NCBI GenBank assembly: GCA_027943335.1
Contig: BSBK01001155.1
Span: forward strand, 3,458,501-3,522,500
Source: Chamaecyparis obtusa
Taxonomy: Eukaryota; Streptophyta; Pinopsida; Cupressales; Cupressaceae
DNA: 64,000 nucleotides
Direction of reading: 5' to 3'
Positions 47,166-58,582 of this stretch are shown here, in pieces. Numbering within the stretch: position 1 is the first letter of the stretch; every line of letters begins with the position of its first letter. The position numbers and the translations under genes are program-made. The notes under the pieces were generated by a model. The model ran no database searches. It was not told the origin of the DNA and saw nothing but the letters and a program-made list of their open reading frames with translations.

Positions 47166-48697
47166 TGTTAGAATAACTGAGAGGGAGGGTGAATCAGTTA
47201 TCCAAGTCCCAACAAAATGAATAATCCAAAATACTATTTCTCCAATTTTTGTCAGTCAGTAAACAAATATATGATTCACTATCAGTGTTTTTACTGATCT
47301 TCAATTAAGTCTCTTAGTAATTACCAATTAAACCAAATAGCTAAAATGTAAAGTATGATAGCAAACAGATATCACAATCAACACATAACACAATGATTTA
47401 ATGTGGAAACCCTGTTAAGGGAAAAACCACCTGGGAACTGGCAACCCAAAATTTTCACTCTTCTAAAGTGAGGTCTGTGAGGACCCAACCCTGTTAAAGG
47501 TTACAATACACACTATCAGGTGTGACCTTGTTAGAGGATTTTACACTAGAAGTCATCTTTCAACCACCATATCACTCACTGTGCGGGTTTATAGGATAAC
47601 AATGTTTCACTTGTCAGAATGAAACATAAATAAGACTTAAAAGACCACTCGATTAAGAGATTTACACTGTTTACAATTATTAGAAAGTAACAATAAGTTT
47701 AATACAACAAATTGTAGATTACAGATCAATGTTTTTCTCAACAATTTTTTCTGACCAATATATCACTTCAAATCCAATATCAATTTCACTTACAATCAGT
47801 CAGTAATATGCTCTGTGCAGCTTGGTTATTCCTTTGTGTAGCTCGGTTCTTATTCTGTAGCTTGGTTCAATAACCTGTATGATTAGAAATGCATGAATGC
47901 TAGTTCATGCTTAGCTTCTACAGTATCTTCTTCTTCTTCTTTGATAAATACAATGTATTTTGTTTCCCCTTAAATAAACATTTAAGCCATTTTATTTTCA
48001 TCCATCAGATTTTTCCACTTAATCATATCCATTGATTTTGCCACTATAAAACTTCCTCAGCTGATGTGCCATTAACATGTTTCAATCTCCTTCATTAGAT
48101 CTTCCTTGAATTTTGTTAGCTATAGATCCTTGTAACAAACTTTGACTTTTCACCTCAAAATCATATGAATCCAGCTCATCAATTTTATCGGCTAAACTAA
48201 TCATTTAGTTCAATTCTATTTTCCTTGGTTAACAAAGAAATGCGTTAGTAAACCTTCATCGGTTAAACTTGTGCTTGGTATAAAACACACTGCATTGGTG
48301 TATACTGTCATTGGTGTTTACATTGAGAATCTCAGTAAACATTAAGCTATTCTATTTTACTGACAAACACTGCTTTGTGTCTTTCAGTTCTGTTCTCCAT
48401 AATAGATGAATACAACATACTAAAGTCAATATAATGAGATCAAAGACTCATCAATAAGTTATCCAATGCATTCCTTATCCTCATTTTCTATGACCATCTT
48501 CCACCATTCTTCAGATGTCTTGGTATGATAACTTACAAGATAAGTACTTGTCAAACTAATATGAAACTAGTTGACATCAATGACAACATAATACTAATTT
48601 AACATATTGTATATCTATACAACCAATTTTCATGTGATCTTCAATCACTATTTCAACAATCTCTCCAATCAGTTGTAAATCAGTTGTAGGTTCAACA
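47166..48697 (-). repeat. 3' LTR of the copia element (1532 bp)
   Basis: TGTTAGAATAACTGAG ... GTAGGTTCAACA. The U5 hairpin (47173-47201, 8-bp perfect arms) lies at the left end. Repeats of CCTGTTAAAGG type (about 47414, 47489, 47527) are shared with the other copia LTRs. Confidence 0.93.
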
Positions 48698-48712
48698 ATC
48701 TCTCCCTTTGGC
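48698..48712 (-). other. Polypurine tract of the copia element
   Basis: Minus strand GCCAAAGGGAGAGAT next to the 3' LTR. Confidence 0.85.
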
Positions 48713-49129
48713 ATTGATGGCAACTCAAATAATATGAATCTACCAAACACATACCTAACATATACTTTACAACCCTATCTGTCATAAGCTCTCCCATACC
48801 TTAACTCTCCCTTACTTCATTCTTAACTCTTCCTATTCAGTATTCACACCCTTTGTCTTTACAGTACAGATTCTTTCCCTTTGGCTCATTCATATTTGCC
48901 TATTCTCTCCCTTTGACAATAATGCCAAATGAACAAAATAAACAAACATCCTTGTTGTCTAGACTACTTCATTGTATCTCAGTATACTAATATCTCCATC
49001 TGTTCTTCAAACTTAATCACAACCTTGAACTTAATCAAAGTGCAATATATGCTAGCATCAACATGAATGATCTTCTAATATAATGGGCTGATGTAGCATT
49101 CCAGATCACCTTAGTGACCAATAGACAGG

Positions 49130-50492
49130 GGATGGACCTTGAGTCTATTCCTCAAATATTCAAAAGTATCTTTCGGTAGAGGCTTTGTAAAAATGTCTGC
49201 AAGTTTTTCTTTTGATGTAACAAACTCCAGTTTAACTTTCTTTTCCTACACTTGTTCCCTTAAGTAATGATACTTAATTGATATATGCTTTATTTTTTAG
49301 TGCATTACCGGATTCTTTGATATGTTTATAGCACTTGTGTTGTCACAGTATATAGTCACTGGATTAGTGATTACCTAATTCATTCCTTCTAACACTTGCT
49401 TGATATAGGCTATGTTTGAACAATTTGTTGCAGTAGCAACATATTCAGCTTCAGCTGTTGACTGAGAAATACAACTCTACTTTTTGCTTGTCCAGGTTAC
49501 AATTCTGTCTCCAAAGAAAAATGCTCCTCCAATTGTACTTTTCCTGTCATCGACATTCCTAGCCCAGTTAGCATTGGTGTAGACTTTAAGTTCAAAATTT
49601 CCATCTCTTGAATACCATAAACCATAATCTTCTGTCTTCTTAAGATATCTCAATATCCTTTTTGTAGCTATCATGTGTGATTCTTTTGGGATTCGTAGAA
49701 AATCTTGCAACTATACCAACAACATGAGCTATATCCGGTCTACTGTGAACTACATACATCAGCTTACCAATCATGGATCGGTAAAGTGTCTGATTTACCT
49801 TGGTAGTCTCATCTTCCTTTGTCAACTTACATCTAGTAGCCATCAGTGTTCCCACTAGTTTTGCATCTTCCATGCCGAATGTCTTCAATACCTCCTTTAT
49901 GTATTTTGATTGAGTGATGAAGATTCCATCACTGTGTTGAATCACCTGTAGTCCTAGAAAGAACTTAATCTCTCTAAACATTGACATTTCAAATTCCTTT
50001 TGCATCTCATCAACAAATGCTTTACATACAATATCTCTACCTCTGAAAATTATATCATCAACAAATATTTCAGCTATGATAATAGTATCATCAATGTTAC
50101 CTTTCATATACAAATTACTATTATCACTAGTTCTGATAAAGCCAATACTTAACAAATAAGTATGTAATCTCATTCCAAGCTCTCGGTGCTTGTTTCAGTC
50201 CATACAATGCTTTGTACAGTCTACAAACCATCTTTCAGTTGTCTGAATCTTCAAATCCTTTTGGTTGTTCAATGTAGACTTCCTCTTCTAGTATTCCATT
50301 CAGAAAAGATGACTTGACATCCATTTGGTATACCTTAAATTTCTTATGTGCAAAATATGCCAGTAACATTTTGACACCTTCAAGTCTTGCAATAGGTGCA
50401 AATGTCTCAACATAATCTATCCCTTCTTCCTGGGCATAACCTTTGCATACAAGTCTCACTTTATTTTTGGTTACTTCTCCATTCTCATTCAA
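49130..50492 (-). pseudogene. Copia reverse transcriptase and RNase H
   Basis: Reverse transcriptase from 50492: [45 protein letters not shown], then a stop, then LYKALYGLKQAPRAW and the catalytic box EIFVDDIIFRG (Asp pair kept), continuing to about 49640. A frameshift near 49690 leads to the RNase H: KESHMIATKRILRYLK, VYTNANWARNVDDRKSTIGG, then STAEAEYVATATNC, IYCDNTSAINISKNP and KEKLADIFTK. In VYTNANW the first catalytic Asp of VYTDADW is replaced by Asn. Several stops follow. Together with 50661-53313 this is one gag-pol. Confidence 0.92.
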
Positions 50493-50660
50493 CTTGTTTC
50501 TGAAAATCCATTTAGTACCAATAACATTTTTATCTTTAGGTCGGGGGTACCAAGGTCCAAGTCTTATTCTTTTCTATTTTCTCAATCTCTTTAGTCATTT
50601 CTTTAACCCATTCATCATTATCTAAAGTAGCTTTCACATTCTTAGGCTCATATTCACATA

Positions 50661-53313
50661 CTAAGCATGTACCTTGTCTTGTTTTGCTTCTTGTTTGCAT
50701 TCCAGCATCTTTCTTTCCAATAATCTGATCTTCAGGATGATGTCTTCTAACAAATCTTGCCAGTATCCTAGCTCTTCTTTCTTGTTCATCCTATTGTACA
50801 TTATGTTCTGGTTCATTTTCTTGCTTGGGAACTCCTCCTTGATCATCGGTATGTTTTGTCGGTTCTGTCGATTGTGGTACATTGTTTATCTGTTGACCGG
50901 TTGACACAGTCTGTGGTGTCTTTAGTTGAAACTCAGGAAACTCATAGTAAGTGAACTATTTGTAATCTTTTGTTTCCTTCATCTGCTCATCTGTGATCTT
51001 ATCATCATATTCATCAACACGAACATTCACACTTTCAACAATCTTGTTAGGAACTTTGTTCAGACATTTGTAAGCTTTGCTTTGGGTAGAATATCCTAAA
51101 AATATTACTTCATCTCCTTTGGAATCAAACTTACCATTCCTATCATCTTTCAGGATAAAACATTTACTGCCAAGGATTCTAAAGTAACTTATATTGGGCT
51201 TGTGTCCAAACCAAAGTTCATAGGGTGTTCGGTTGGAGTCTTTCTTCAATTATACTCGGTTAAGCACATAAACTACAGTGCTTACAACTTCTCTCCATAA
51301 TTTCTGAGTGACATTCTTTTGAATCATCAGTGTTCTAGCACAATCAATTATTGATCTATTTCTTCTCTCAGCAATGCCATTTTGCTATGGTGTTCTAGGT
51401 GCTGAAACTTGTCTTTGAATTCCATGCTCATTACAGAAGTTAGTAAATTCATCAGATATAAATTCACCACCTCTATCTGATCTTAAACATTTGATTTCCT
51501 TTCCAGTTTCTTTTTCTACTTTAGCCTTATACCACTTAAACATTTTGAAGGCTTCTAACTTTTCTTTCAAAAACATAACTGTCATTAGTCCAGTGTAATC
51601 ATCAACAAAGAGAATAAAGTATCTATCACCATAGTAACTCTGTGTTCTCATAGGTCCACATAAGTCAGTATGAACCAACTCAAGAATTTTCTTTGTTGAG
51701 AAGTCCTTACTCTTAAAGCTAGACTTTGTCATTTTCCCCTTTTGACATTCATGGCATAAGGTATGATTGGGCTTAGATAAGTTAGGCAAACCTCTAACTC
51801 TTTTCTTTCTACTAATTTTGATCATATTATCAAAGTTTACATGACATAACCGTTTGTGCCATGACCAAGCATCTTCATCCATCATAAGTAAGCAAGAAGA
51901 CTTATCAATATCAAGATGAAATAAATTACCTCTGGTTTGAGTACCAATCCCAACAAGTCTTCCTCCTTCAAATATTTTCACCTTTTTGTTTTCAAACACC
52001 AATTTGTGACCTGAATTGTTTAGTTGTGCCACACTTAACAGATTGTAATTCAGTCCATATACCCAGTAAGCATTCTCATATTTTATTCTATCATTAATTA
52101 CAAGGGTACCTTTACCTTTCACAGTGCATGGGGCATCATTTCCCATTCTTACAGATCCACCATTATATTCAACTAATTCATCAAATTTATCCACATCACT
52201 TGTCATATGACGTGTGTAGCCACTGTCAATGATCCATGTGTCATTCTTGCTTATCCTTGAGATCAGGGCTGATTCTTCTTGTTTTTCATCTTCTTCTAAA
52301 TCTTCCTTCATTGCAACAAACACTACCTCTTCATCATCAGAATCAGACTCAGAGTTAGTATCTTCAGCTATATAACAAGCCTTTTCACCTTTTTCTTTTC
52401 GGTCATTTCTATTATTGTGTCGGTAGCTTCTGTTAACTCTTCTCCCATAACTTCCTTCAGATTTATCTCTCGGTCCATCATCATCATTTCTCTTCTGAGG
52501 ACATCTAGCAGCAATATGACCAACTTCTTTATAGTTAAAACATGCCAAGGGTAACTTACCTCTATATCTTCCTTTCCCTTTCGGCAATTTTCTAGCCATC
52601 AATGCTTCAAGCTCATTAAGTTCATCATCAGTATCACTTTCACTATCATTGTTCTTATTTTTCTTACTAGATTTGCTAATCTTTAGATAAGACATGAAAG
52701 CAAACTCAACAAAAGGTACAACACTATTATCAAAGTTGTTCAATTCAAAAGTAGTATGCTTACCGATCAAGGTATCAAGTGTAAGATTGGATGTGTCTCG
52801 GTTCTCATGAATTGCCGATACTCTGATTGCATAGATAGGTAGCAAGGTTTTGAGGATTTTTTTTTTTATAGTCTCTTCTTCAATAGTTCCATCAGATGCT
52901 CTTATTGCATAAACAACCTCTTTAATTCTATTTGAATATTCAACAATATTTTCTCCTTCTTTCATTCTCATTTCATCGAATTTACCTCTTAAGCTTTCTG
53001 CTCTAGCTCTTTTGACAGATGTGTTACCACTATATACTTGTTCTAATCTATCCCACATTGCCTTAGCAGTAGTCAACCCTTTGATTTATTCAAATTCAGC
53101 ATCGGTACAGGTAGTAGCAAGTTCCATCATTGCTACATTGTGATCATGCTTGTCTTTTAGTTGTTGCACAGTCAGAGGACCGGTCGGTTCACTGTAGCCA
53201 GTTGTCATAAAATGTAGTGCATCTCCACCAATTCTAGCTATATGCAATTTCATTCTTTGTTTCCATACTAAGAAGTTATCTTTGTTCAGTCTAGGCACTT
53301 CCCTCTTATTCAT
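50661..53313 (-). pseudogene. Copia gag, protease and integrase
   Basis: Starts MNKREVPRLNKDNFLVWKQR 53 bases after the primer-binding site. UBN2-type gag follows (TTAKAMWDRLEQVYSG, one TAA at 53086-53088), then a zinc knuckle CFNYKEVGHIAARC, in which Cys 2 is replaced by Tyr. The protease has WIIDSGYTRHMTSD with the DSG active site. Next come the integrase zinc region (WHKRLCHVNFDNM, CHECQKGKM) and core (HTDLCGPM, FVDDYTGLMTVMFLKE, LRSDRGGEF), with a stop at 51385. The C-terminal part is at 51249-50661 (TPYELWFGHKPNISYFRILG). The stretch 53076-51385 is open for 563 aa, so decay is moderate. Confidence 0.93.
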
Positions 53314-53365
53314 TTTGAGATCTTTATGCTCAAGTCCTTAAAACTCTGTTCCAAGCAACCAAACA

Positions 53366-53377
53366 GCTCTGATACCA
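53366..53377 (-). other. Primer-binding site, initiator tRNA-Met type
   Basis: Minus strand TGGTATCAGAGC, two bases from the LTR end at 53380. Confidence 0.95.
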
Positions 53378-53379
53378 AT

Positions 53380-54886
53380 TGTTAGAATAACTAAGAGGGG
53401 GGGTGAATCAGTTATCCAAGCCCCAACAAAATGAATAATCCAAAATACTATTTCTCCAATTTTTATCAGTTGGTAAACAAATATATGATTCATTGTCAGT
53501 GTTTTTACCAATCTTTAGTTAAGTCTCTTAGTAATTACCAATTAAACCAAATAGCTAAAATGTAAAGTATGATAGCAAACAGATATCACAATCAACACAT
53601 AACATAATGATTTAACGTGGAAACCCTGTTGAGGGAAAAACCACCTGGGAACTGGCAACCCAAAATTTTCACTCTTCTAAAGTGAGGTCTGTGAGGACCC
53701 AACCCTGTTAAAGGTTACAATACACACTATCAGGTGTGACCTTGTTAGAGGATTTTACACTAGAAGTCATCTTTCAACCACAATGTTTCACTTGTCAGAA
53801 TGAAACATAATTAAGACTTAAAAGTCCAATCGGTTAAGAGATTTACACTGTTTACAATTATTAGAAAGTAATAGTAAGTTGATCTGCCTTAATACAACAA
53901 ATTGCAGATTACAGATCAATGTTTTGCTCAACAATGTTTTTTGACCAATATATCACTTCAGATCCAATATCAATTTCACTTACAATCACTCGATAATATG
54001 CTCTGTGTAGCTCAGTTATTCCTCTATGTAGCTCGGTTCTTATTCTACAGCTCAGTTCAATAACCTGTATGATCAAAAATGCATGAATGCTAGTTCATGC
54101 TCAGCTTCTACAGTATCTTCTTCTTCTTCTCTGATAAATACAATGTATTTTGTTTCCCCTTAAATAAACATGTAAGCTATTTTATTTTCATCCTTCAGAT
54201 TTTGCCGCTTAATCATATCCATTGATTTTGCCACTTTAAAACTTCCTCGGCTGATGTGTCATTAACACGTTTCAATCTCCTTCGTCAGATCTTCCTTGAA
54301 TATTGTTAGTCGTAGATCCTTGTAACAAACTTTGACTTTTCACCTCGAAATCATATGAATCCAGCTCATCAATTTTATCGGCTAAACTAATCATTTAGTT
54401 CAATTCTATTTTCCTCAGTTAACAAAGAAATGTGTTGGTAAACCTTCATTGGTTAAACTTGTGCTCTGTATACAACACACTGCGTCGGTGTATACTGTCA
54501 TTGGTGTTTACACTGAGATCTCGATAAACATTAAGCTGTTCTATTTTACTGACAAACACTGCTTTGTGTCTTTCAGTTTTGTTCTCCATAATAGATGAAT
54601 ACAACATACTAAAGTCAATATAATGAGATCAAAGACTCATCAATAAGTTATCCAATGCATTCCTTATCCTCATCTGCTATGACCATCTTCCACCATTCTT
54701 CAAATGTCTCAGTATGATAACTTACAGGATAAGTACTTGTCAAACTAATATGAAACTAGTTGACATCAATGACAACGTAATACTGATTTAACATATTGTA
54801 TATCTATACAACCACTTTTCATGTGATCTTCAATCACTGTTTCAACAATCTCTTCAATCAATTGTAAATCAGTTATAGGTTCAACA
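53380..54886 (-). repeat. 5' LTR of the copia element (1507 bp)
   Basis: TGTTAGAATAACTAAG ... ATAGGTTCAACA. The U5 hairpin (53387-53415) has one arm mismatch. It has an extra 'gatctgcctt' near 53881 and lacks the 33-bp segment that the 3' LTR carries. Confidence 0.93.
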
Positions 54887-55219
54887 ACTCAAATCCCATT
54901 GGTTGATTAAATTTCCTCTCCTTTTGGGTTGTTGAGAGTAATTAAGATTTATTAATTGATTTAATTGATTTATTTTAGCCATGTACCCCTTGAATGGGTT
55001 GAATTTGATTTAATCCAAGACTATACAATTATTTAATTTAATTTGATTGCATTTGATTAAAACACTCTCAATTTTAATTTATCTCGAATTAAGACTTGAT
55101 TTTAATTTTGATTGGCTAATTATGTATTGTGATTCAATTGCTTCAATTTTGTCCTTGATTTGCTTTGATTTGACTTGATTTGTCATTTAATTATCTTTGT
55201 CCATTTTTAGGTGATTACA
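54887..55219 (-). repeat. 3' LTR of the Tat element, initial (right) part
   Basis: On the minus strand starts TGTAATCACCTAAAAATGG at 55219, matching the starts of the Tat LTRs at 6947 and 10536. AT-rich, then cut by the copia element at 54886. Confidence 0.75.
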
Positions 55220-55235
55220 AATGCCCCTCTTTGAG
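55220..55235 (-). other. Polypurine tract of the Tat element
   Basis: Minus strand CTCAAAGAGGGGCATT directly upstream of the LTR start. Confidence 0.8.
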
Positions 55236-55837
55236 TTGACGTGTGAAGCATGTCAATTCAAAGAATACTCTAATCTTGTTGATGATAGGTCTTGATTCAT
55301 TGATGGTCAATCTTCTGATGTTCATTTGATGTCTTTTGATGGTCGATCCTTGATATCTGATATGAGATTGATGTAGTTTTGATGATCTTCCTTCAATTGA
55401 TGTGATACTCTAATGGCTGTTCTGATGATTACTCCATGATATGATGTTTGATTTGATGAAATATTCCTATGTGATGCCTAATTTGATGATTGATTTTGAA
55501 AAATTTCCTGATAAAAACTTTTTCTTTTTTGATTTGATGATCGGTCTCTTGATTGTCGATGATGATCTTACTGATGTTGATATTTCCAATGGTATGCCCC
55601 CTCGGAAATGAAATAAAACTTGATCATTGTTTGATAATCTCGATGATTTAGGTCACTTTGATGTTGATTTATTTCAATTTTTTTGTAAATTTTATTTGAT
55701 TTTCGATATCAATGTTTGGTCCGTTTGATTTCAAATGCCCCTGCTTTAATTGATTTGATGATAAAATCAATTTATTGGGTTAATTTTAGTGAAAATTCAT
55801 CGCTTAGGTCAAAAAACCTCTTTTAGGTCAAAAAGGC
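55236..55837. other. Upstream region of the antisense ORF
   Basis: Dense in TTGATG/TGATGATC words (imperfect short repeats, 55280-55680). No coding. It probably holds the promoter of the plus-strand ORF. Confidence 0.4.
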
Positions 55838-55845
55838 TATATAAA
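55838..55845 (+). promoter_or_regulatory. TATA box of the antisense ORF
   Basis: TATATAAA within GGCTATATAAAGGGG, 80 bases before the ATG at 55925. It points opposite to the element's own transcription. Confidence 0.6.
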
Positions 55846-55924
55846 GGGGTCAAAATCCCTTTTTACTATTCATTTTACCTCCACTTTTGACTTTTACCCT
55901 CTCTAACTTTTTTGCCTCTTCACG

Positions 55925-58582
55925 ATGTCTTTCCCTCTTCGCAAGCATCAATTTGAGCAATGCCATCGGTATCAGCATCTACCTAGCTTTGGACCTTCGG
56001 TGAGTTCGTATACCTCTTCATTTTTTTTTGTTTATGCATTTATTTCAACTTTTTCCAAATTTTTCATGGTAAATAGTCGTTTTCTCACTTTTTTTCTTGA
56101 ATGGGCGCTTTTGCCTAATTTAAGGGCACTTTACCTTTGAAAGGGTGCTTCCGCACTATTAATCTACACTTCCATGAATCGGTTGAGCAGTTTCACTTGC
56201 CAAATTTAAGCCCTTGTCCGCTTTTACTCTATTAATGTGCGCTTTTGAGCATTTTTACGCTTTTACAACTTTTAGGAGTGCTTCCGCTATATTTTTAGGT
56301 GCTTTTGATTAATTTGCTTCTTTTAAAACATTAATAAGCACTTTTACCTCTTTAAGTAGTATTTTTTATTTTATTCACTTTTGCACCATGAAGCAACGCT
56401 TTCACTTTGCAAAAAAAATTGAATTTTGTTCAAGTCCAAATTGCAATTTTTTCAATGTTGTTGATCAATCGATAGGTTAAGTTCCCAATCTTGATATTTT
56501 ATAACAAGTTGTGATATGTTAGTTAGGAATTAGTTATAGTTAGGATATCATCCATCAATCTAGATTCAAATGATGGGTGATGGTAACATTTCCGTTCTAT
56601 CTGAGTAGAAACATGAAATTTGATTGTGGTTTGATAGATTTATAAATTATTGATTGACTTAGGATATTCCCATAACTTCTGATTTCAATTCTGATGTGTT
56701 TGAACTTTCTTTTTATAGGAGGATCTTGGGTCTTTACATATTTTTGGTTTGTATCCTTTATCATGGGATATGATACCTGATTTGAGTGCTACCGACTGTC
56801 ATCATATTGCTCAGTGTGGCTTGTCCTTCCTTCTCTATCTTCCTCGATTTCAAGTGAATCAAGGTCTTATTATTGCTATGGCTGAGAATTGGCACTCAAA
56901 CCATAACACCTTTCATCTTCCCATGGAGGAAATGACTATTACACGTGAGGATGTCTATCGCATTCTGTGGTTGCTGACTTGAGGAGAGCTTTTCTACTAT
57001 GATATTGTTTATGATGGCTCAGCATGTCAGCGAGTCTTTGGTGATCATCATATCCAGTGGGCTTAGTTCATCTCATTCCCTATGTTACCAACTATTATAG
57101 GTACTTTGATCAGTGGTTTCATACTTCCTAATAGGTGTGGACATGGGTTTGTCATTGGGTGGGTCCCCTTCTAGAGGATTTGATGGTAGAGCCTCATCAG
57201 TTCGACTGGGGTTCCCATGTGTTGGCATAGTTATATCATGAGTTACATACTATTGTATATAGACATTCTACTGCTTTGACTGTTGGAGCTATCTTATTAC
57301 AACTTTGGACTAGGGAGCATATCCAAGTGACACGTCCTGTGACAACATGAGATCGTCAGCCAGGTTGGCCTTTTGCATGGATGTACAGTGGTATCATTAT
57401 CCAGACCCACATGGGTAAGTTGGATTACTGGCGACATTGGATTTATGACATAGATACTATCATGTGGAGGCCTTATCTTAGATGTGAGGCTTGGCCAAAG
57501 GATAATGGTTAGTTTCCTTATATGCTCTGTCCATGCTAGATGATCGATCACTCCACATTTGTTATCAAGAGATTTTTCTTTTGCCATGTTTTTTGTCAGT
57601 ATGGGCATGTTCAGGATATGCCACAAGGCATAGCTATGTATGCTTGTGTGCAGGCTGAGAGATCTTTGTGGGGCCCATGTGTAGACTATGGTATAGCTAT
57701 ACGAGAGATACAAGAGATTGGATATCATCCTTGGGCTCCTGGGTCACATATCATGGATTCTGGTATTACTCACAAGTATGGTGCCTGGTTACATTGGTAT
57801 CCTTTCCCCAGGTTCACAGATCCTACTGAGAGGACTCCCACCATTGAGGAGTTATCAAACGGGGATGATGGTGGTGGTGATGGTGCTGGTGGAGATGGTG
57901 GTGATGATGATGGAGATGATGATGGAGGTGGTGGTCATGGTAGGATTAGGGGTTGGCACAGACGATGAGGTGGTTGCGAAGCTAGAGTAGGTAGAGTACA
58001 TATGCCAGTGATAGCTACTGCTTTGATTCCTCCTAGGGGTGATGATCAGGCTAGAGATCGATGGGTTGATCAGGTTTTACATCAGGTGGCCAAAGATCTA
58101 GTGGATGGGCCTAGGGCTAGGTTCCAAAGGGAGATGGATGTAGGTATTGCATAGGTACTAGTTGATCATGTACAAGGTCCTCTAGCTTAGCAGGCTATTC
58201 CTTCGATTGTTCCTCTAGTTCTGGCAACTTCTTATGCTTCTGGTTCTGTTTCAGCTTCTATGCCTTCATCATCTTCACATCCATCATCTTCTCAGTTTGT
58301 TCCATCTTTGGGTGATCCATCTTCTTCGGTGATGCCATCTTCTTCTATTCCTCCTCCATAGTCTTCTGCAGTACAGGGTCATGGGCTAGCCTCAGCCTTA
58401 GATGTTGCATCTTTGCAGACTCAGATATCATCAATTCAGTAGTAGGTTTCATAGATGATATCGATGATGCAGTCTTTCATGGCTACCATGAGTTAGCATG
58501 CTTTATAGGCTAGTTTGAGTCAGCCTCCTAATAGTGCTCCTAATTGTGATGGTACCAATGGTCCTGGTGACTCTATCAGTTG
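55925..58582 (+). pseudogene. Antisense plant-mobile-domain (PMD) ORF carried by the Tat element
   Basis: Exon 1 55925-55999 (MSFPLRKHQF...SFGPS, 25 codons) ends at donor TCG|GTGAGT. The acceptor TTTTTATAG|GAG opens exon 2 at 56719 in phase. Exon 2 begins EDLGSLHIFGLYPLSW and contains the PMD hallmark NTFHLPMEEMTITREDVYRIL, then QMP/W-type motifs (57540-57860), a Gly/Asp-rich stretch and a Ser/Pro-rich tail (58200-58340), ending TGA near 58580. Stops (56980, 57064 and others) and at least one frameshift break it. PMD proteins occur in plant DNA transposons, in MAIN/MAIL host genes and in extra ORFs of Tat elements; the position between integrase and 3' LTR, antisense, fits the last. Function in the element is unknown. 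Confidence 0.75.

Larger units (their letters stand above)
47166..54886 (-). mobile_element. Nearly full-length Ty1/copia element (both LTRs, gag-pol)
   Basis: Minus strand. 5' LTR 53380-54886, primer-binding site 53366-53377, gag-pol 53313-49130, polypurine tract 48698-48712, 3' LTR 47166-48697. All domains are present in copia order but broken by stops and a frameshift. The LTRs differ by small indels (a 33-bp segment near 47570-47602 is missing from the 5' LTR) and many transitions. The flanking pentamers differ (ctttt at left, actca at right), so no target-site duplication is seen. Confidence 0.92.
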
